DNA of 64,000 bases from Geminocystis sp. NIES-3708 (GCF_001548095.1 NZ_AP014815.1:3409656-3473655); one strand, 5' to 3'; positions 28,931 to 39,659 are shown, numbered from the stretch's first letter. A program made the numbers and translations. The notes: generated by a model not told the origin, from the sequence alone.

Positions 28931-29667
28931 TTAATAATTAAAATTTACGAATAAAATAGTTATTGATTGATATATTTATTTGTTTAAACTTACCATAAAA
29001 CCCTGCCTTAAAATAAGTGATCGTTTGTAGTTAAGAGCTTTAGCTTATATTGCTTCATTGCTTCAAACTTTCTAAAGTTTACTACAAACATTGATAATTC
29101 TTAGATAAAATCATGAAGAATATGACTGTTAGTGTCGAAACTAAATTGAAATGGATAACTGCTAATTGGCAATTAAAACAAATATAAATTTATGAGAGAA
29201 ATGAGGATAAATTAACTTTAATCAATTTTGTTTAATTCCCTATGCTTGGCAATCAAAACATGAAAAAATAACCTGAAAAAATAGACAAAGTAAAAGGTTA
29301 AATATTTTTGTTTCATACATAAATGAGATGCTCTTGTTTAAAACTTGTTCTTGTTTTACTTCTTTTAATAGTGACATCACAACTCAATAAAGCTCCAAAA
29401 CTGCCTTGTTTATTAATTCTCAATACCTGTTCTGCTATTTCTTTAAAAAGGAAAACATAAATTTTATACTTTATAAGTCCTTAAATTAAATTATCTTATG
29501 TGGAGAGGTAATCATTAAATCAATGGAAATGACGTCACATTGACTCATGATCTCAACGTAATTTTGTTGAATAATTTGATTAATGTACTGGGTAATATTC
29601 ATTCTTATTATTAAGAATTGACATAATTTTTAACAAGATAAAATGTTTGATTTTTTCTAATTTTAGG
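28931..29667. other. Gene-poor region with possible remnants
   Basis: No intact gene is supported across 737 bp between aroC and the broken HEPN gene. On the minus strand two adjacent open stretches stand out: one from ATG at 29600-29602 to a TAA at 29486-29488 (38 residues, NITQYINQIIQQNYVEIM), the other a start-less frame ending near 29320 (about 55 residues, with FKEIAEQVLRINKQGSFGAL). They lie head to tail in different frames and read like pieces of one eroded gene, which I cannot identify. An inverted repeat is present at 29023-29089. Confidence 0.35.
29023..29089. repeat. REP-like inverted repeat
   Basis: GTTTGTAGT (29023-29031) and its exact complement ACTACAAAC (29081-29089) bracket a 49-base interior that contains GAGCTTTAGC and CTAAAG, which can extend the pairing. 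The form recalls small palindromic repeats scattered in cyanobacterial spacers. It is located about 95 bp upstream of aroC. Confidence 0.45.
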
Positions 29668-30358
29668 TTAAATTTTTATCGCAATATTTATTTTTTCTGA
29701 AATCTTAAGTTCTGGGTATAATTGATTGTTTAATTGAATTAATAAAATAGGTTTTTTATAAAATTGTTCTTCTTGATTTTCAATAATCAATATATCACTA
29801 ACTTTTGCATGATATTTTTCAATTTTAAAACATAATATACTATTATCAAAAACATCAATAACTTTTTCTATTTTTTGATAATTATAAATACATTCTTGTT
29901 TAATAAATTCTGAATTTAATACTTCTAAAATTGCCTGACAATAAATTTCTAAAAAATCAATATAAGGTTCTAATTCAGAAATACTTAAAATATTATCTAA
30001 TCTTATTGAACCGTGAGCAATTTCATTTCTTCTCTCAACTAAATCATTTATTTTTTCATATAAAACATCTTTTTGTGTTTTTGCGATTTTCTCTTTTGAT
30101 AAATCAATTTTATTATTAAGTTGTTCATTATGAATTAATTTGTCATTCAAATCAATACTTAAAATTTTAAATAATTCAACAATTTTATTATGTTTTAAAT
30201 TACCAGATAATAAAACAAATGCATCTGTATTTATTTGATAATTTGTAGGGTTAACCAGACAAGTATTTAATTTATTTAAAATCTCTTCTTTCTTAATATG
30301 TTGATATTTAGCACTCTCTCTACTTATTATTGTATTGATTAGTTTGGCATTGGTGATT

Positions 30359-30736
30359 TTAGGTATGAAGAAGACTAAAAGAAGGAATTGGTATATCTTT
30401 AAATTTGAGATAGTGAATCAATAGTGAAACAGAATACTTTAAAATCTCCATGGATTTTGAATAACATAAAGTTTTTCGATGTACTCTAGCAAGATAATGT
30501 CTTAATCTCGTATTTTCTCCCTCCACTCTGGTCATGTATGTTTTACAGATGATTTGGTCGCCCTCAGGAATAAAGTTTCCATAGACTTTCCACCCTTCTG
30601 TTACATAAAAATAACAATGCCATTTTTTTACTTGCTCCCACAACGGTCTAAATGTTTTTGCACTTCTATCCCCTATGACCCATTCCAATATACCCTCGTG
30701 AAAATGATCTACCGCTGTCCATCGCCAGATTGGTTT
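30359..30736 (-). CDS. IS1-family transposase, second frame (InsB-like), reached by -1 frameshift
   Basis: This frame continues from the slippery run with PIWRWTAVDHFHEGILEWVI and includes the catalytic-domain block VEGENTRLRHYLARVHRKTL, closely resembling IS1 InsB, then CYSKSMEILKYS. The catalytic DDE triad is split between the frames: a likely first Asp is in GELDELQTF just before the shift, and the Glu is in the VEGEN block. An internal ATG (30686-30688) exists but would remove part of the catalytic domain. It is a normal arrangement, not a disrupted gene. Confidence 0.85.
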   Translation of the reverse strand, partial: KPIWRWTAVDHFHEGILEWVIGDRSAKTFRPLWEQVKKWHCYFYVTEGWKVYGNFIPEGDQIICKTYMTRVEGENTRLRHYLARVHRKTLCYSKSMEILKYSVSLLIHYLKFKDIPIPSFSLLHT

Positions 30737-31071
30737 TTTTTTGAGCCGACAAAGGTTTGCAATTCATCCAATTCTCCAACTTCTGGTAGCGTTTCTGGAT
30801 GATAGCTCTGTGGCAAAATTTGACCCACTGCTTTAACCCAAGAGATGATCGTTGTATGATGCACCTGTTTAATCCTCCCAATAGCTCGGAAACCCATACC
30901 ATTGACGTACATTTTTAAGCATTCTTTTCTGAGATCATCACTATAACCTTTACCACTGAGTTGTTCTGGAGCTATAAATTGTCCGCGACAATGAACACAA
31001 ATATGATTTTGTTTTCCTTTTTTTATGCCATTTTTATTGATATTCTTGGAGCCACATTCTGGACATTTCAT
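30709..31071 (-). CDS. IS1-family transposase, first frame (InsA-like)
   Basis: The 120-residue frame has a zinc-finger N-terminus (KCPECGSKNINKNG, then HICVHCRGQF: C-x2-C...C-x2-C) and a helix-turn-helix (GFRAIGRIKQVHHTTIISWV). It ends shortly after the run of nine A (coding strand, 30742-30734). Shifting back one base after the two AAA codons joins GSKKKPIWRW to the second frame and gives a 237-residue transposase ending at 30359. In IS1 the unshifted InsA product represses transposition and the fusion is the active enzyme. Confidence 0.88.
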   Translation of the reverse strand: MKCPECGSKNINKNGIKKGKQNHICVHCRGQFIAPEQLSGKGYSDDLRKECLKMYVNGMGFRAIGRIKQVHHTTIISWVKAVGQILPQSYHPETLPEVGELDELQTFVGSKKNQSGDGQR

Positions 31072-32082
31072 GTTTTTTTACTTCACTTTTTTCCTCTTTC
31101 TATCATACCCTCATTCACCAACGCCATTAGTTTTAAAGAAAGTTCAAAATGATTATTTCTAATTTTGTCATCTAATTGATTATAATCTGGTATTAATTTT
31201 GCTAAAGAATCAAGATATTCTTTAATCCAAATTTCTACATATTTTTCTATCAATGCATAAAGTGAAATGATAACAGCTTTATATTCAAATATTCGTTTAT
31301 CTGTTCTAAAATTTTTATCGTGTTCTTTTAAGTTCTCTAGTAATAATTGTATTTGTTTATTATCAGTTTCAGAAATAAAATAATTAGTTAACTCATTTAC
31401 ATATTTAATATGTGTTAAATATTTTCGTACTAGATTAATTTCTCTTGTTAATTCATCTAGGGAAGATATATTCATCAATTTCTACCCAAGTTTATTGAAT
31501 GTATTGTTGTAAAAAATTATCAAAATAATCAATGCGAAGTTGAATATCTTTTTGATCACTAAATCTACCGTCAAAAAGTTCTCTATTTTTATCTATTAAA
31601 AATAATAATTCTTTATCAGAGTACCTTTCTTTTCTGATTATTTCGGCTTTTTTTATAAGATTGGATTTATAACGTAAATATTTTGAAAAAACCTGCATTA
31701 AGGGATCATAAACACTTTTTCTAGGAGTTTTAGATTTTTGCATTTTTGCTGGAAGTAAAAACGCACTATTACCAAAAATTGTATAAACTAATTCAATAGT
31801 CTCTTTGAAAATAGATTCTAGTTTGTGTAAAACTTCATCAGACAAATTATTTGCTTGTTTAAGATAATCATCTAAAAATTTATCTAAGGATGGGGAAAAC
31901 TTAAATTTCTCCAAGTGTCTATAAGCAAAAAATCGTAAAACTAATTCCACATCTTCCATTTTTCGATACAACTGTAATCTCTTAAATTTATCTGATTCAC
32001 CCTCTTGCTTTATTTCATCTTCACTTTTAACGAGTAATTCTTCTACTTCTTTTTGTAAAGGTAGTTTCCACATCTCACGAAA

Positions 32083-32158
32083 TTTATCATTTTCGGCAAG
32101 TTTAATACATAATTGATTGATTTATCATTTTCGGCAAGTTTAATACATAATTGATTGG
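32083..32158. repeat. 38-bp tandem duplication inside the DUF262 gene
   Basis: A 38-base unit beginning TTTATCATTTTCGGCAAG occurs twice in direct succession; the copies differ only at the last base. Because 38 is not a multiple of three it breaks the frame. Near identity of the copies suggests a recent event that could also revert by slippage or recombination. Confidence 0.9.
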
Positions 32159-32653
32159 ACTTACCATTATATAGAGCATTCCGTGTTTCTTGTGGAGTTA
32201 ATTTTTCTCCACCACTATTTAATCTTTCAAAAACTATTCTTTTAAGACTTTCGGCTTCTTCTTTAGTTTTTGCAGTCTCTTCTAATAATACAATTGATTA
32301 TAAATAACGTCTATCAATACCTCTTTTTACTTGTTCAGGTAAATTATTATATTTTCGTCCATTAAGTTCTCGCCAATATTCTAATCCTTTTAACTCAAAT
32401 CGTCCTTTGTAAAAATCGTATATAGCTGTAAGTCTCTGTTGTCCATCCATAACTTCATAGATAGAATAATCTACCTCATAAAGAAAAATAGGAGGAATGG
32501 GTACATTCAGAATGAAGGATTCAATTAAACGAGATTTGCGAATGTCATCCCATCTTTTTCTTCGTTGATATTCAGGATTTAAAAGGTATTTTTTTGTGTC
32601 TCCCTGTTTACTATCAAGCATGGTTTCGATGGTATCAAAGGGATAACGAGCCT

Positions 32654-32667
32654 GTTCGGTGTTCGGT
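32654..32667. repeat. 7-bp tandem duplication inside the DUF262 gene
   Basis: GTTCGGT is repeated twice without spacer. On the coding strand it turns GTT ACC GAA CAG into a frame-shifted sequence; deletion of one unit restores VTEQARYP, which fits DUF262 proteins. This places the true gene start upstream at 32796 rather than at the internal ATG at 32702. Confidence 0.8.
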
Positions 32668-32906
32668 AACAATTCTAATTTCACCCCTTTTGTATTTGTC
32701 ATTGATTACCTCATCCGTTACCAAAGGCAGGGAAAGATCAGATTTATCTTCAATGATAAATTTTTCACCTTCCATTAGATAGTTATTTAGACTCATACAC
32801 TTTTTACTAAAATTTTAATTATTTTATTTGCCATAAAAGAATAAATGTAATAAAACTTTAAATCCCCCAAAAAAGAGGGACTTTTTCACTTTTAATAATA
32901 GAAAAA

Positions 32907-34190
32907 TTATGCTAAAGCAGGTACAGGGATTCTTAAATGAGGATATAAGGGGAAGCGATCGCACAACGCTTCTACACGTTTAATACAATCTAATCTTACG
33001 GCTTCATCTTCTGGGTTTAAAAGTCTGTCAGCGATAATATTCGCAATTTCCGTGAATTCAGCTTCTTTTAAACCTCTGGTGGTTTCCGCCGGTGAGCCTA
33101 AACGTAAGCCACTGGTAACAAAAGGAGATTCAGGATCGAAAGGTACAGTATTTTTATTCGCTGTGATGCTGGTTTTACCTAATAACTGATCTGCCACTTT
33201 ACCAGTCATGCCGATGGAACGCAAATCTACTAAGTTGAGGTGATTATCTGTACCACCAGAAACTAACTTAAAGCCTCTACTTACTAATTGATTTCCTAAT
33301 GTTTGCGAATTTAAGATAACTTGCTCACAATAGGTTTTAAATTCAGGTTTTAATGCCTCTCCGAAAGCCACTGCTTTACCAGCGATAACGTGTTCTAAAG
33401 GGCCTCCTTGAGTACCGGGGAATACCGCTTTATTGAGTTGTTTGCCTAATTCGGCATCACGGGTAAGGATTAAACCGCCTCTAGGTCCTCTTAATGTCTT
33501 ATGGGTAGTTGTTGTTACGACATCGCAATAAGGCACAGGATTAGGATGTAAACCAGTCGCCACTAAACCAGCAATATGAGCAATATCAGCTAGTAAATAT
33601 GCACCAACTTCATCGGCAATTTCTCTAAACTTATCAAATTCGATAGTACGAGGATAGGCAGAATAACCGCAAATAATGAGTTTTGGACGTTCTTTTAAAG
33701 CAATTTCTCTTATTTGATCATAATCGAGGCGTTCGGTTTCTTTACTTACACCGTATTGGCATACTTCAAACCATTTACCTGAAACGTTTACAGGCGATCC
33801 ATGGGTTAAATGCCCACCGTGAGACAAATCCATACCCATGATTTTATCACCGGGGTTGAGAAGAGTTAAAAATACGGCAAAATTAGCTTGAGCACCTGAA
33901 TGGGGTTGTACGTTAGCCATTTCTGCCCCAAATAGCTGTTTTGCTCTTTGAATTGCTAAATCTTCAGCTTGATCTACAAATTTACACCCGCCATAATAAC
34001 GTTTTCCGGGCAAACCTTCTGCGTATTTATTGGTTAAAACCGAACCCTGTGCCGCCATTACCGCAGGAGAGGTAAAATTTTCACTAGCAATTAATTCTAA
34101 ATGTCCTCTTTGACGTTGCAACTCGTTAGCAATAATTTCGGCGATAGCTGGATCTGTATCGGCTAAGAATTCTAAATTAGTCTGACTCAC
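32907..34190 (-). CDS. glyA: Serine hydroxymethyltransferase
   Basis: The 427-residue PLP enzyme carries the lysine motif [18 protein letters not shown], the N-terminal block [15 protein letters not shown] and [12 protein letters not shown]. It converts serine and tetrahydrofolate to glycine and 5,10-methylene-tetrahydrofolate, the main one-carbon source, and in cyanobacteria also works in photorespiratory glycolate metabolism. Length and ends are normal. It is divergent from purA with about 200 bp between them. Downstream, a weak hairpin (CCCTC/GGGGG, about 32862-32885) may end the transcript before the DUF262 region. Confidence 0.97.
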   Translation of the reverse strand: MSQTNLEFLADTDPAIAEIIANELQRQRGHLELIASENFTSPAVMAAQGSVLTNKYAEGLPGKRYYGGCKFVDQAEDLAIQRAKQLFGAEMANVQPHSGAQANFAVFLTLLNPGDKIMGMDLSHGGHLTHGSPVNVSGKWFEVCQYGVSKETERLDYDQIREIALKERPKLIICGYSAYPRTIEFDKFREIADEVGAYLLADIAHIAGLVATGLHPNPVPYCDVVTTTTHKTLRGPRGGLILTRDAELGKQLNKAVFPGTQGGPLEHVIAGKAVAFGEALKPEFKTYCEQVILNSQTLGNQLVSRGFKLVSGGTDNHLNLVDLRSIGMTGKVADQLLGKTSITANKNTVPFDPESPFVTSGLRLGSPAETTRGLKEAEFTEIANIIADRLLNPEDEAVRLDCIKRVEALCDRFPLYPHLRIPVPALA

Positions 34191-34338
34191 GTTAATTTAA
34201 TTTTTTATATAGATATACCTTATCTATGATAATAGATTGTTGCTTAATCCTTCGACTTGATAGTTTTAATCTTCTTCCCTCAAACACAGAAGAAAACGTC
34301 ACTAAATTATCAATTAATAAAAGTGCTTGACATCGTAA

Positions 34339-35724
<1,386 letters not shown>

Positions 35725-35886
35725 TCATCTAGCGATCTACAATTGTCAATTATCTATAATGAATTATCTATTGATAGATAAATGTCTATTGTATAATTTA
35801 TCAATGTATTAATAGTTAATAGTAAATTAATTTCTTTTTGGAAATATCAATAACATTTAAACTTATAAAGAAATCCACAAAGTAAA

Positions 35887-36450
35887 ATGACAATAACATT
35901 AGAATGCAAGACAAGATCTGAAGGTAGTAAGCCTAGAGCATTACGCCGTGAAGGTTTTATTCCTGCTAATTTATACGGACATAATGGTGCGGAAGCAATC
36001 TCTTTAGTTTTAAGTCAAAAAGAGGCTATTACTTTATTGAAAAATGCTTCTGTCAACAACACTTTAGTTGATTTAGCTATTCCTGAATTGGAATGGAATG
36101 GTAAAGTCTTAATTAGAGAAGTACAAACTCATCCTTGGAAACGTAATTTACACCATATTAGTTTCTTTTGTCCTTCAGGGGATAATGATGTAGAAGTAGT
36201 TGTACCTTTAAAAATTGTAGGACACTCTGTTGGTATCGCTCAAGGTGGTATTATGGAGCAAATGGTGACTGAAGTTAAAGTTCGTTGTTTACCTACTAAT
36301 ATTCCTCAATATTTAGAAATGGATATTACTAATGTGGATATTGGAAAAAGTTTTTCTGTAGCTAATTTAGTTCTTCCTGAAGGTATTAAAGTCTTAGATG
36401 ATCCTAATAAGAATATTATTGGTATTGTCGCACCTCGGAAAAAAGGTTAA
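35887..36450 (+). CDS. rplY: 50S ribosomal protein L25/Ctc
   Basis: The 187-residue protein has the L25 5S-rRNA-binding domain (residues 1-90: [30 protein letters not shown]) and the C-terminal TL5/CTC beta domain ([20 protein letters not shown]). This two-domain form is the longer bacterial type linked to general stress protein Ctc. It binds 5S rRNA in the large subunit. It lies 162 bp after purA and is followed by a strong terminator at 36544-36586. Confidence 0.93.
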   Translation: MTITLECKTRSEGSKPRALRREGFIPANLYGHNGAEAISLVLSQKEAITLLKNASVNNTLVDLAIPELEWNGKVLIREVQTHPWKRNLHHISFFCPSGDNDVEVVVPLKIVGHSVGIAQGGIMEQMVTEVKVRCLPTNIPQYLEMDITNVDIGKSFSVANLVLPEGIKVLDDPNKNIIGIVAPRKKG

Positions 36451-36543
36451 AACAATTAATAATTGACAATAAGTCATCGATTAATTAGAGTTTTTCTGAT
36501 AAAGTTCTTAATATTTATATTCAAACTCTAAATAATTGTAATC

Positions 36544-36586
36544 AAAAAAAGCCGTTTACTAAAATTATTAAAGTAAGCGGTTTTTT
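36544..36586 (+). terminator. Rho-independent terminator after rplY
   Basis: GCCGTTTACT (36551-36560) pairs with AGTAAGCGGT (36572-36581) through a 10-bp stem with two G-U pairs, followed by six T. Seven A precede the stem, so it may also work on the minus strand, although no minus-strand gene ends here. Confidence 0.75.
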
Positions 36587-36617
36587 ATTAATTCTTAAAC
36601 AAAATTAACTTAATGTT

Positions 36618-36860
36618 ATGAATAATTCATTTTTTAATAATGATAATGATGAAAATAATGATCATTTAGAATATTTAAAAGAACAAGAAGAAATTGAGAA
36701 TATATCTCCTCAGAAAAAACGAGAATTTTTCAAATTGTTTATTCTTCTTTTAACAGTAGGTTTAATTATTGGTGGGATTGTTTCTTTCGTTTTAATTAAA
36801 ACTATGTCTAAATTTGGTTTAACAGATAAAACTCCTCAGTTTGAAAGAATTCAAAAATAG
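36618..36860 (+). CDS. Small single-span membrane protein, function unknown
   Basis: The 80-residue product has an acidic, Asn-rich N-terminus (NNDNDENNDHLEYL), a basic stretch (SPQKKREFFK) and one membrane helix (about 41-65, LFILLLTVGLIIGGIVSFVL), then a short tail. The basic residues before the helix suggest the N-terminus stays in the cytoplasm. I do not recognise a family. It starts just after the rplY terminator, and the next gene lies 106 bp downstream on the same strand. Confidence 0.6.
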   Translation: MNNSFFNNDNDENNDHLEYLKEQEEIENISPQKKREFFKLFILLLTVGLIIGGIVSFVLIKTMSKFGLTDKTPQFERIQK

Positions 36861-36966
36861 ATACTTTATTGATAAATATTAAACATAAAATCAATTTTAA
36901 ATTCTTAAGTAATAAATTATTTTGCTCGTTTGATATAATACAAAAGACACTATTGGAGCAAAATTT

Positions 36967-37335
36967 ATGAAGTTACCTTTGATTCCTCTCTCAATTTTAA
37001 GTTTATTAATTATTAGTGCGGTAGTGACAAATCCAGATCAAAAAAAATTTGAAACATTTATTGCGGAAAAAGGAAGTAAAGCAATTAAAGAAGATATTTG
37101 TCAAAGTAACTCTCAATCTACAGGTATTTTAGAAAATTTTGCTAGTAAGGCTTGTAATTTGATTGGTGATACCAGTATGGAATTAGTCGCAAGATTTGTG
37201 GCTGAAAATACCACCAGACATAATTATTTATTATTTAGTATTTATGAGCTTGATGCCAATATTCATCACTCAAAAACTTTAGGTTTATTTAATAACTTTG
37301 TGATTTTAGACGATGGAATGAAGGACTCAAATTAA
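36967..37335 (+). CDS. DUF4359-like small protein with N-terminal hydrophobic segment
   Basis: The 122-residue protein starts with a signal-anchor-like helix (LIPLSILSLLIISAVVTNP) followed by TNPDQKKFETFIAEKGSKAI, a pattern I associate with cyanobacterial DUF4359 proteins, then a soluble domain with two cysteines (residues about 45 and 64) and RHNYLLFSIYEL. Function is unknown. It is preceded by a reasonable purine stretch (TTGGAGCAAA). It could be exported or anchored; the second cysteine pair might form a disulfide. The family name is from memory and moderately sure. Confidence 0.6.
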   Translation: MKLPLIPLSILSLLIISAVVTNPDQKKFETFIAEKGSKAIKEDICQSNSQSTGILENFASKACNLIGDTSMELVARFVAENTTRHNYLLFSIYELDANIHHSKTLGLFNNFVILDDGMKDSN

Positions 37336-37531
37336 GTCTTGTAAAATTTTTTACTACGATAGAATACTCAATTGACAAGGAAGGAACATTTAGGATTAAA
37401 GTTTAGTCTATTGGTTTATAGCACTAAAATTATTGACTTTAAGAAAGCATATTCACTGATAAATTCATGAATAAAATTCTTGTCAATAAAATTACTATAA
37501 GAATTATTTTTATTAGGATAAATAAATTTTT

Positions 37532-38779
37532 ATGAATAAATTAAATAGCCATAAAACTAAAACAGCTTTGTTTCTTGCCCTTACATTTGGTGTTAGTGCA
37601 ACTTTACCTATTACCTTCTCTTTCGCTAATCCTGCAGTGGTAATGGCTCAAAATTTGCAATTTAATGATGTTTCTGCTAATTATTGGGCGGCTAATTTTA
37701 TCAATCCTTTGGTACAAAGAGGTGTTATTGCTGGTTTCCCTGATGGTACTTTTCGACCTGATGCACCCGTCACCAGAGCTCAATTTGCGGCAATGGTACA
37801 AAAAGCACTACCAAAAAATCAAATTCGCTCTGCTATTAATTTTAATGATGTGCCAAGCAATTATTGGGCTAATAATGCTATCAATAATGCTTATAGTATG
37901 GGATTTCTGTCGGGCTATCCCGGACAAATTTTTCGCCCTGAGCAAAATATTCCTAGGGAACAAGTTTTGGTATCATTAGCCAATGGATTGAATTATAATG
38001 CGAATCAGGATGTTAATAATACTCTTAACTTTTTTAATGATTCTAATAGTATCTCTAATTTTGCTCGATCGCCAGTAGCCGCTGCCACGGAAAGAGAATT
38101 AGTAGTTAATCATCCCAGTTTAAAACAACTAAATCCTGTTCGCAATGCTACCAGAGCAGAAGTTGCCGCTTTTATTTATCAGGCTTTGGTTTCTCAAGGG
38201 CAATCACAGGCTATTAATTCAAATTATATTGTCGCTTTAAATCCAACCGTCGTAAGTTATAGTCTTGCTGATGGCACTAGAATCCCCGTCAGTCATGAAG
38301 AAGAATCAATTTTATTAACTAAAGATGAAATTGTACCTCTTACTTTAACCGTGACGACTAATATGCTTAATAATGGTGTTGTTATAATTCCCCGTGATAG
38401 TAAAATTATCGGCGAATTACGTCCTACAGGTAATGGTACAAGGTTTTATGCTCAAACATTACAGTTAACAAATGGTCAAACTTATAACATAAATGCTTCT
38501 TCTCAAGTTATTACTGAAACTACGAGTATTTCTAAAGGTATGAATATCGGTAATTTATTGAAAAATGCAGCTTTAGGCACGGCGGCGGCGGCGGCTATTG
38601 CTGGAGTAACAGGAGATAAGGCGATCGCTACTGAAGAATTATTAATTGGTACAGGTGCTGGTATTTTAGCAACATTAATTCCTCAATTTTTTGGATTAAA
38701 TAAAGTAGATTTATTAGTAGTCAGACCTAATAGTAATTTTAATTTGGTTTTAGAGGAAGAATTGATGATCAATAATTAA
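37532..38779 (+). CDS. Secreted SLH-domain protein
   Basis: The 415-residue protein has a signal peptide (basic start, hydrophobic core, likely cleavage after VVMA near residue 39). Three S-layer homology repeats follow (about 43-90, 105-150 and 165-215), with FNDVSANYWAANFINPLVQR, GFPDGTFRPDAPVTRAQFAA and NATRAEVAAFIYQAL. SLH repeats bind pyruvylated peptidoglycan-linked polymers. The C-terminal half (220-415) is an unidentified beta-rich domain ending in a Gly/Ala-rich hydrophobic segment. It lacks the long beta-barrel of SLH porins, so it is more likely an envelope-anchored protein. It has no same-strand partner. Confidence 0.85.
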   Translation: MNKLNSHKTKTALFLALTFGVSATLPITFSFANPAVVMAQNLQFNDVSANYWAANFINPLVQRGVIAGFPDGTFRPDAPVTRAQFAAMVQKALPKNQIRSAINFNDVPSNYWANNAINNAYSMGFLSGYPGQIFRPEQNIPREQVLVSLANGLNYNANQDVNNTLNFFNDSNSISNFARSPVAAATERELVVNHPSLKQLNPVRNATRAEVAAFIYQALVSQGQSQAINSNYIVALNPTVVSYSLADGTRIPVSHEEESILLTKDEIVPLTLTVTTNMLNNGVVIIPRDSKIIGELRPTGNGTRFYAQTLQLTNGQTYNINASSQVITETTSISKGMNIGNLLKNAALGTAAAAAIAGVTGDKAIATEELLIGTGAGILATLIPQFFGLNKVDLLVVRPNSNFNLVLEEELMINN

Positions 38780-38827
38780 AAATTAGTCCTCCATGAAAAT
38801 ATAGCGGTGAGTGAATATCATTCACCT

Positions 38828-39631
38828 CTACATTTTTAAATCTTCTTTTTTTCCTAGAGTATAGTTATTATTTTGAATTAATTTTTCTAGGCGTTGAACT
38901 CTTTTTTGTGGTTGGGGATGACTGGCAAAAAAATCCATGAAATTGTCTTCTTGATTTTTGTTAGATAAACGCTCAAAAAAATCTGTTGCCCCCGCCACAT
39001 GACCATAATATTTATTTAATAAATTTAACCCAAATTCATCGGCTTTACTTTCTTGATTTTGAGAATATTGTGCGTTAGCTAATATATTAGCGAAATCTGC
39101 ACCTGATTGTAAAATTTCTACACCACCAAAAAGAGAATTAATGACAATTTTTAATAATAAAATATTTCCCAAACTTCTCAGATGATCTCGATTAGCAAAA
39201 TGTCCGATTTCATGACTTAAAATCATGACTAATTCATTTTCTGATTTTACTTCTTTTAATAACCCTTCATAAATAATAATAATATCTCCCGGAATTGCTA
39301 AAGCATTAACAGTATTTTCAGGAATATATAAAACTTTATAATCTCTTTTGTAATTAGTATTTTCTGGTAATAAATTTTCTAAATTATCAACTATTTTATT
39401 TAATTTTATTTCTGTTGTTGATGACTCACTTTTTTGTTTAAATTCGTCTGTAATTAAATTTCCTATTTTTTGCTCTACATTGACAGGAATAAAGTTTACT
39501 ATCTGATTAATTATTACAAATAATGCTAACACAATAGATAATCCTAAACCACCAAATAAGATTAATAATGTTAATAATTGTCTATTATTTACTTCGGGAC
39601 TATTTTTACTAATAGGAGAAGAATAAGGCAT
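38828..39631 (-). CDS. M48-family zinc metallopeptidase
   Basis: From the ATG at 39629-39631 the protein has 267 residues: a membrane anchor (about 18-45), a spacer, and an M48 catalytic domain with HEIGH (140-144) inside ILSHEIGHFANRDHLRS and the downstream zinc ligand in SKADEFGLNLL. It resembles membrane-anchored Oma1/BepA/HtpX-like peptidases that act in envelope quality control. A longer frame to 39739 would overlap the AIM24-like gene upstream and adds unconserved hydrophobic sequence. It lies 28 bp downstream of that gene and probably shares its transcript. Confidence 0.88.
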   Translation of the reverse strand: MPYSSPISKNSPEVNNRQLLTLLILFGGLGLSIVLALFVIINQIVNFIPVNVEQKIGNLITDEFKQKSESSTTEIKLNKIVDNLENLLPENTNYKRDYKVLYIPENTVNALAIPGDIIIIYEGLLKEVKSENELVMILSHEIGHFANRDHLRSLGNILLLKIVINSLFGGVEILQSGADFANILANAQYSQNQESKADEFGLNLLNKYYGHVAGATDFFERLSNKNQEDNFMDFFASHPQPQKRVQRLEKLIQNNNYTLGKKEDLKM

Positions 39632-39659
39632 TATATAAATTAACCCAAAATTATTAAAT

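Larger units (their letters stand above)
30346..31125 (-). mobile_element. IS1-family insertion sequence, complete, 780 bp
   Basis: The ends are imperfect inverted repeats: GGCATTGGTGATTTTAGGTA at 30346-30365, and on the minus strand GGCGTTGGTGAATGAGGGTA from 31125 inward. The flanking octamer ATTAGTTT occurs at 30338-30345 and again at 31126-31133, a target-site duplication of typical IS1 length. The size also fits IS1. Inside is a two-frame transposase joined through a nine-A slippery run. Intact ends and identical target repeats suggest a fairly recent insertion. Confidence 0.92.
29668..31475 (-). pseudogene. HEPN-type nuclease gene (MAE_28990/RiboL-PSP-HEPN-like), split by an IS1 element
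   Basis: The N-terminal part (31475 down to 31126, from ATG at 31473-31475) and the C-terminal part (30337 down to 29668) are separated by the insertion at 30346-31125. Removing the element and one copy of the 8-bp target duplication gives a continuous 339-residue frame reading HFELSLKLINTIISRES across the junction. The protein has the HEPN catalytic-type motif RNEIAH (R-x4-H), GNLKHNKIVELFK and an N-terminal helical region (FEYKAVIISLYALIEKYVEI), like the MAE_28990/MAE_18760 HEPN-like nucleases. As it stands only fragments can be made: the first runs a few codons into the element. It follows the DUF262 gene by 16 bp. Confidence 0.85.
31492..32796 (-). pseudogene. DUF262-domain gene inactivated by three lesions
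   Basis: From ATG at 32794-32796 the frame begins SLNNYLMEGEKFIIEDKSDL and reaches RIVTE, where a tandem 7-bp duplication (32654-32667) shifts it. It continues QARYPFDTIETML with the DUF262 motif MDGQQRLTAIYDF, meets a TAA at 32298-32300 (between RRYL and SIVLLEET), then a 38-bp tandem duplication (32083-32158) shifts it again before FREMWKLPLQKEVEE. Removing both duplications and the nonsense codon restores one frame of 419 residues ending at 31492. DUF262 is the ParB/Srx-like NTPase domain of GmrS-type proteins; no DUF1524 nuclease domain is visible. The downstream partner is the HEPN gene. Confidence 0.85.

Noticed and set aside
29113-29187. 24-residue plus-strand frame (MKNMTVSVETKLKWITANWQ)
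   Set aside because: It is too short, without ribosome-binding site or recognisable similarity.
30666-30902. Open frame inside the IS1 element that could be read as a 78-residue protein
   Set aside because: It overlaps both transposase frames in a third frame and has no IS1 counterpart; it is a shadow of the real transposase.
32298-32702. 134-residue DUF262 protein taken as a complete small gene
   Set aside because: The upstream DNA encodes the missing N-terminus in another frame and the downstream DNA continues the protein after a stop; it is one part of a larger pseudogene.
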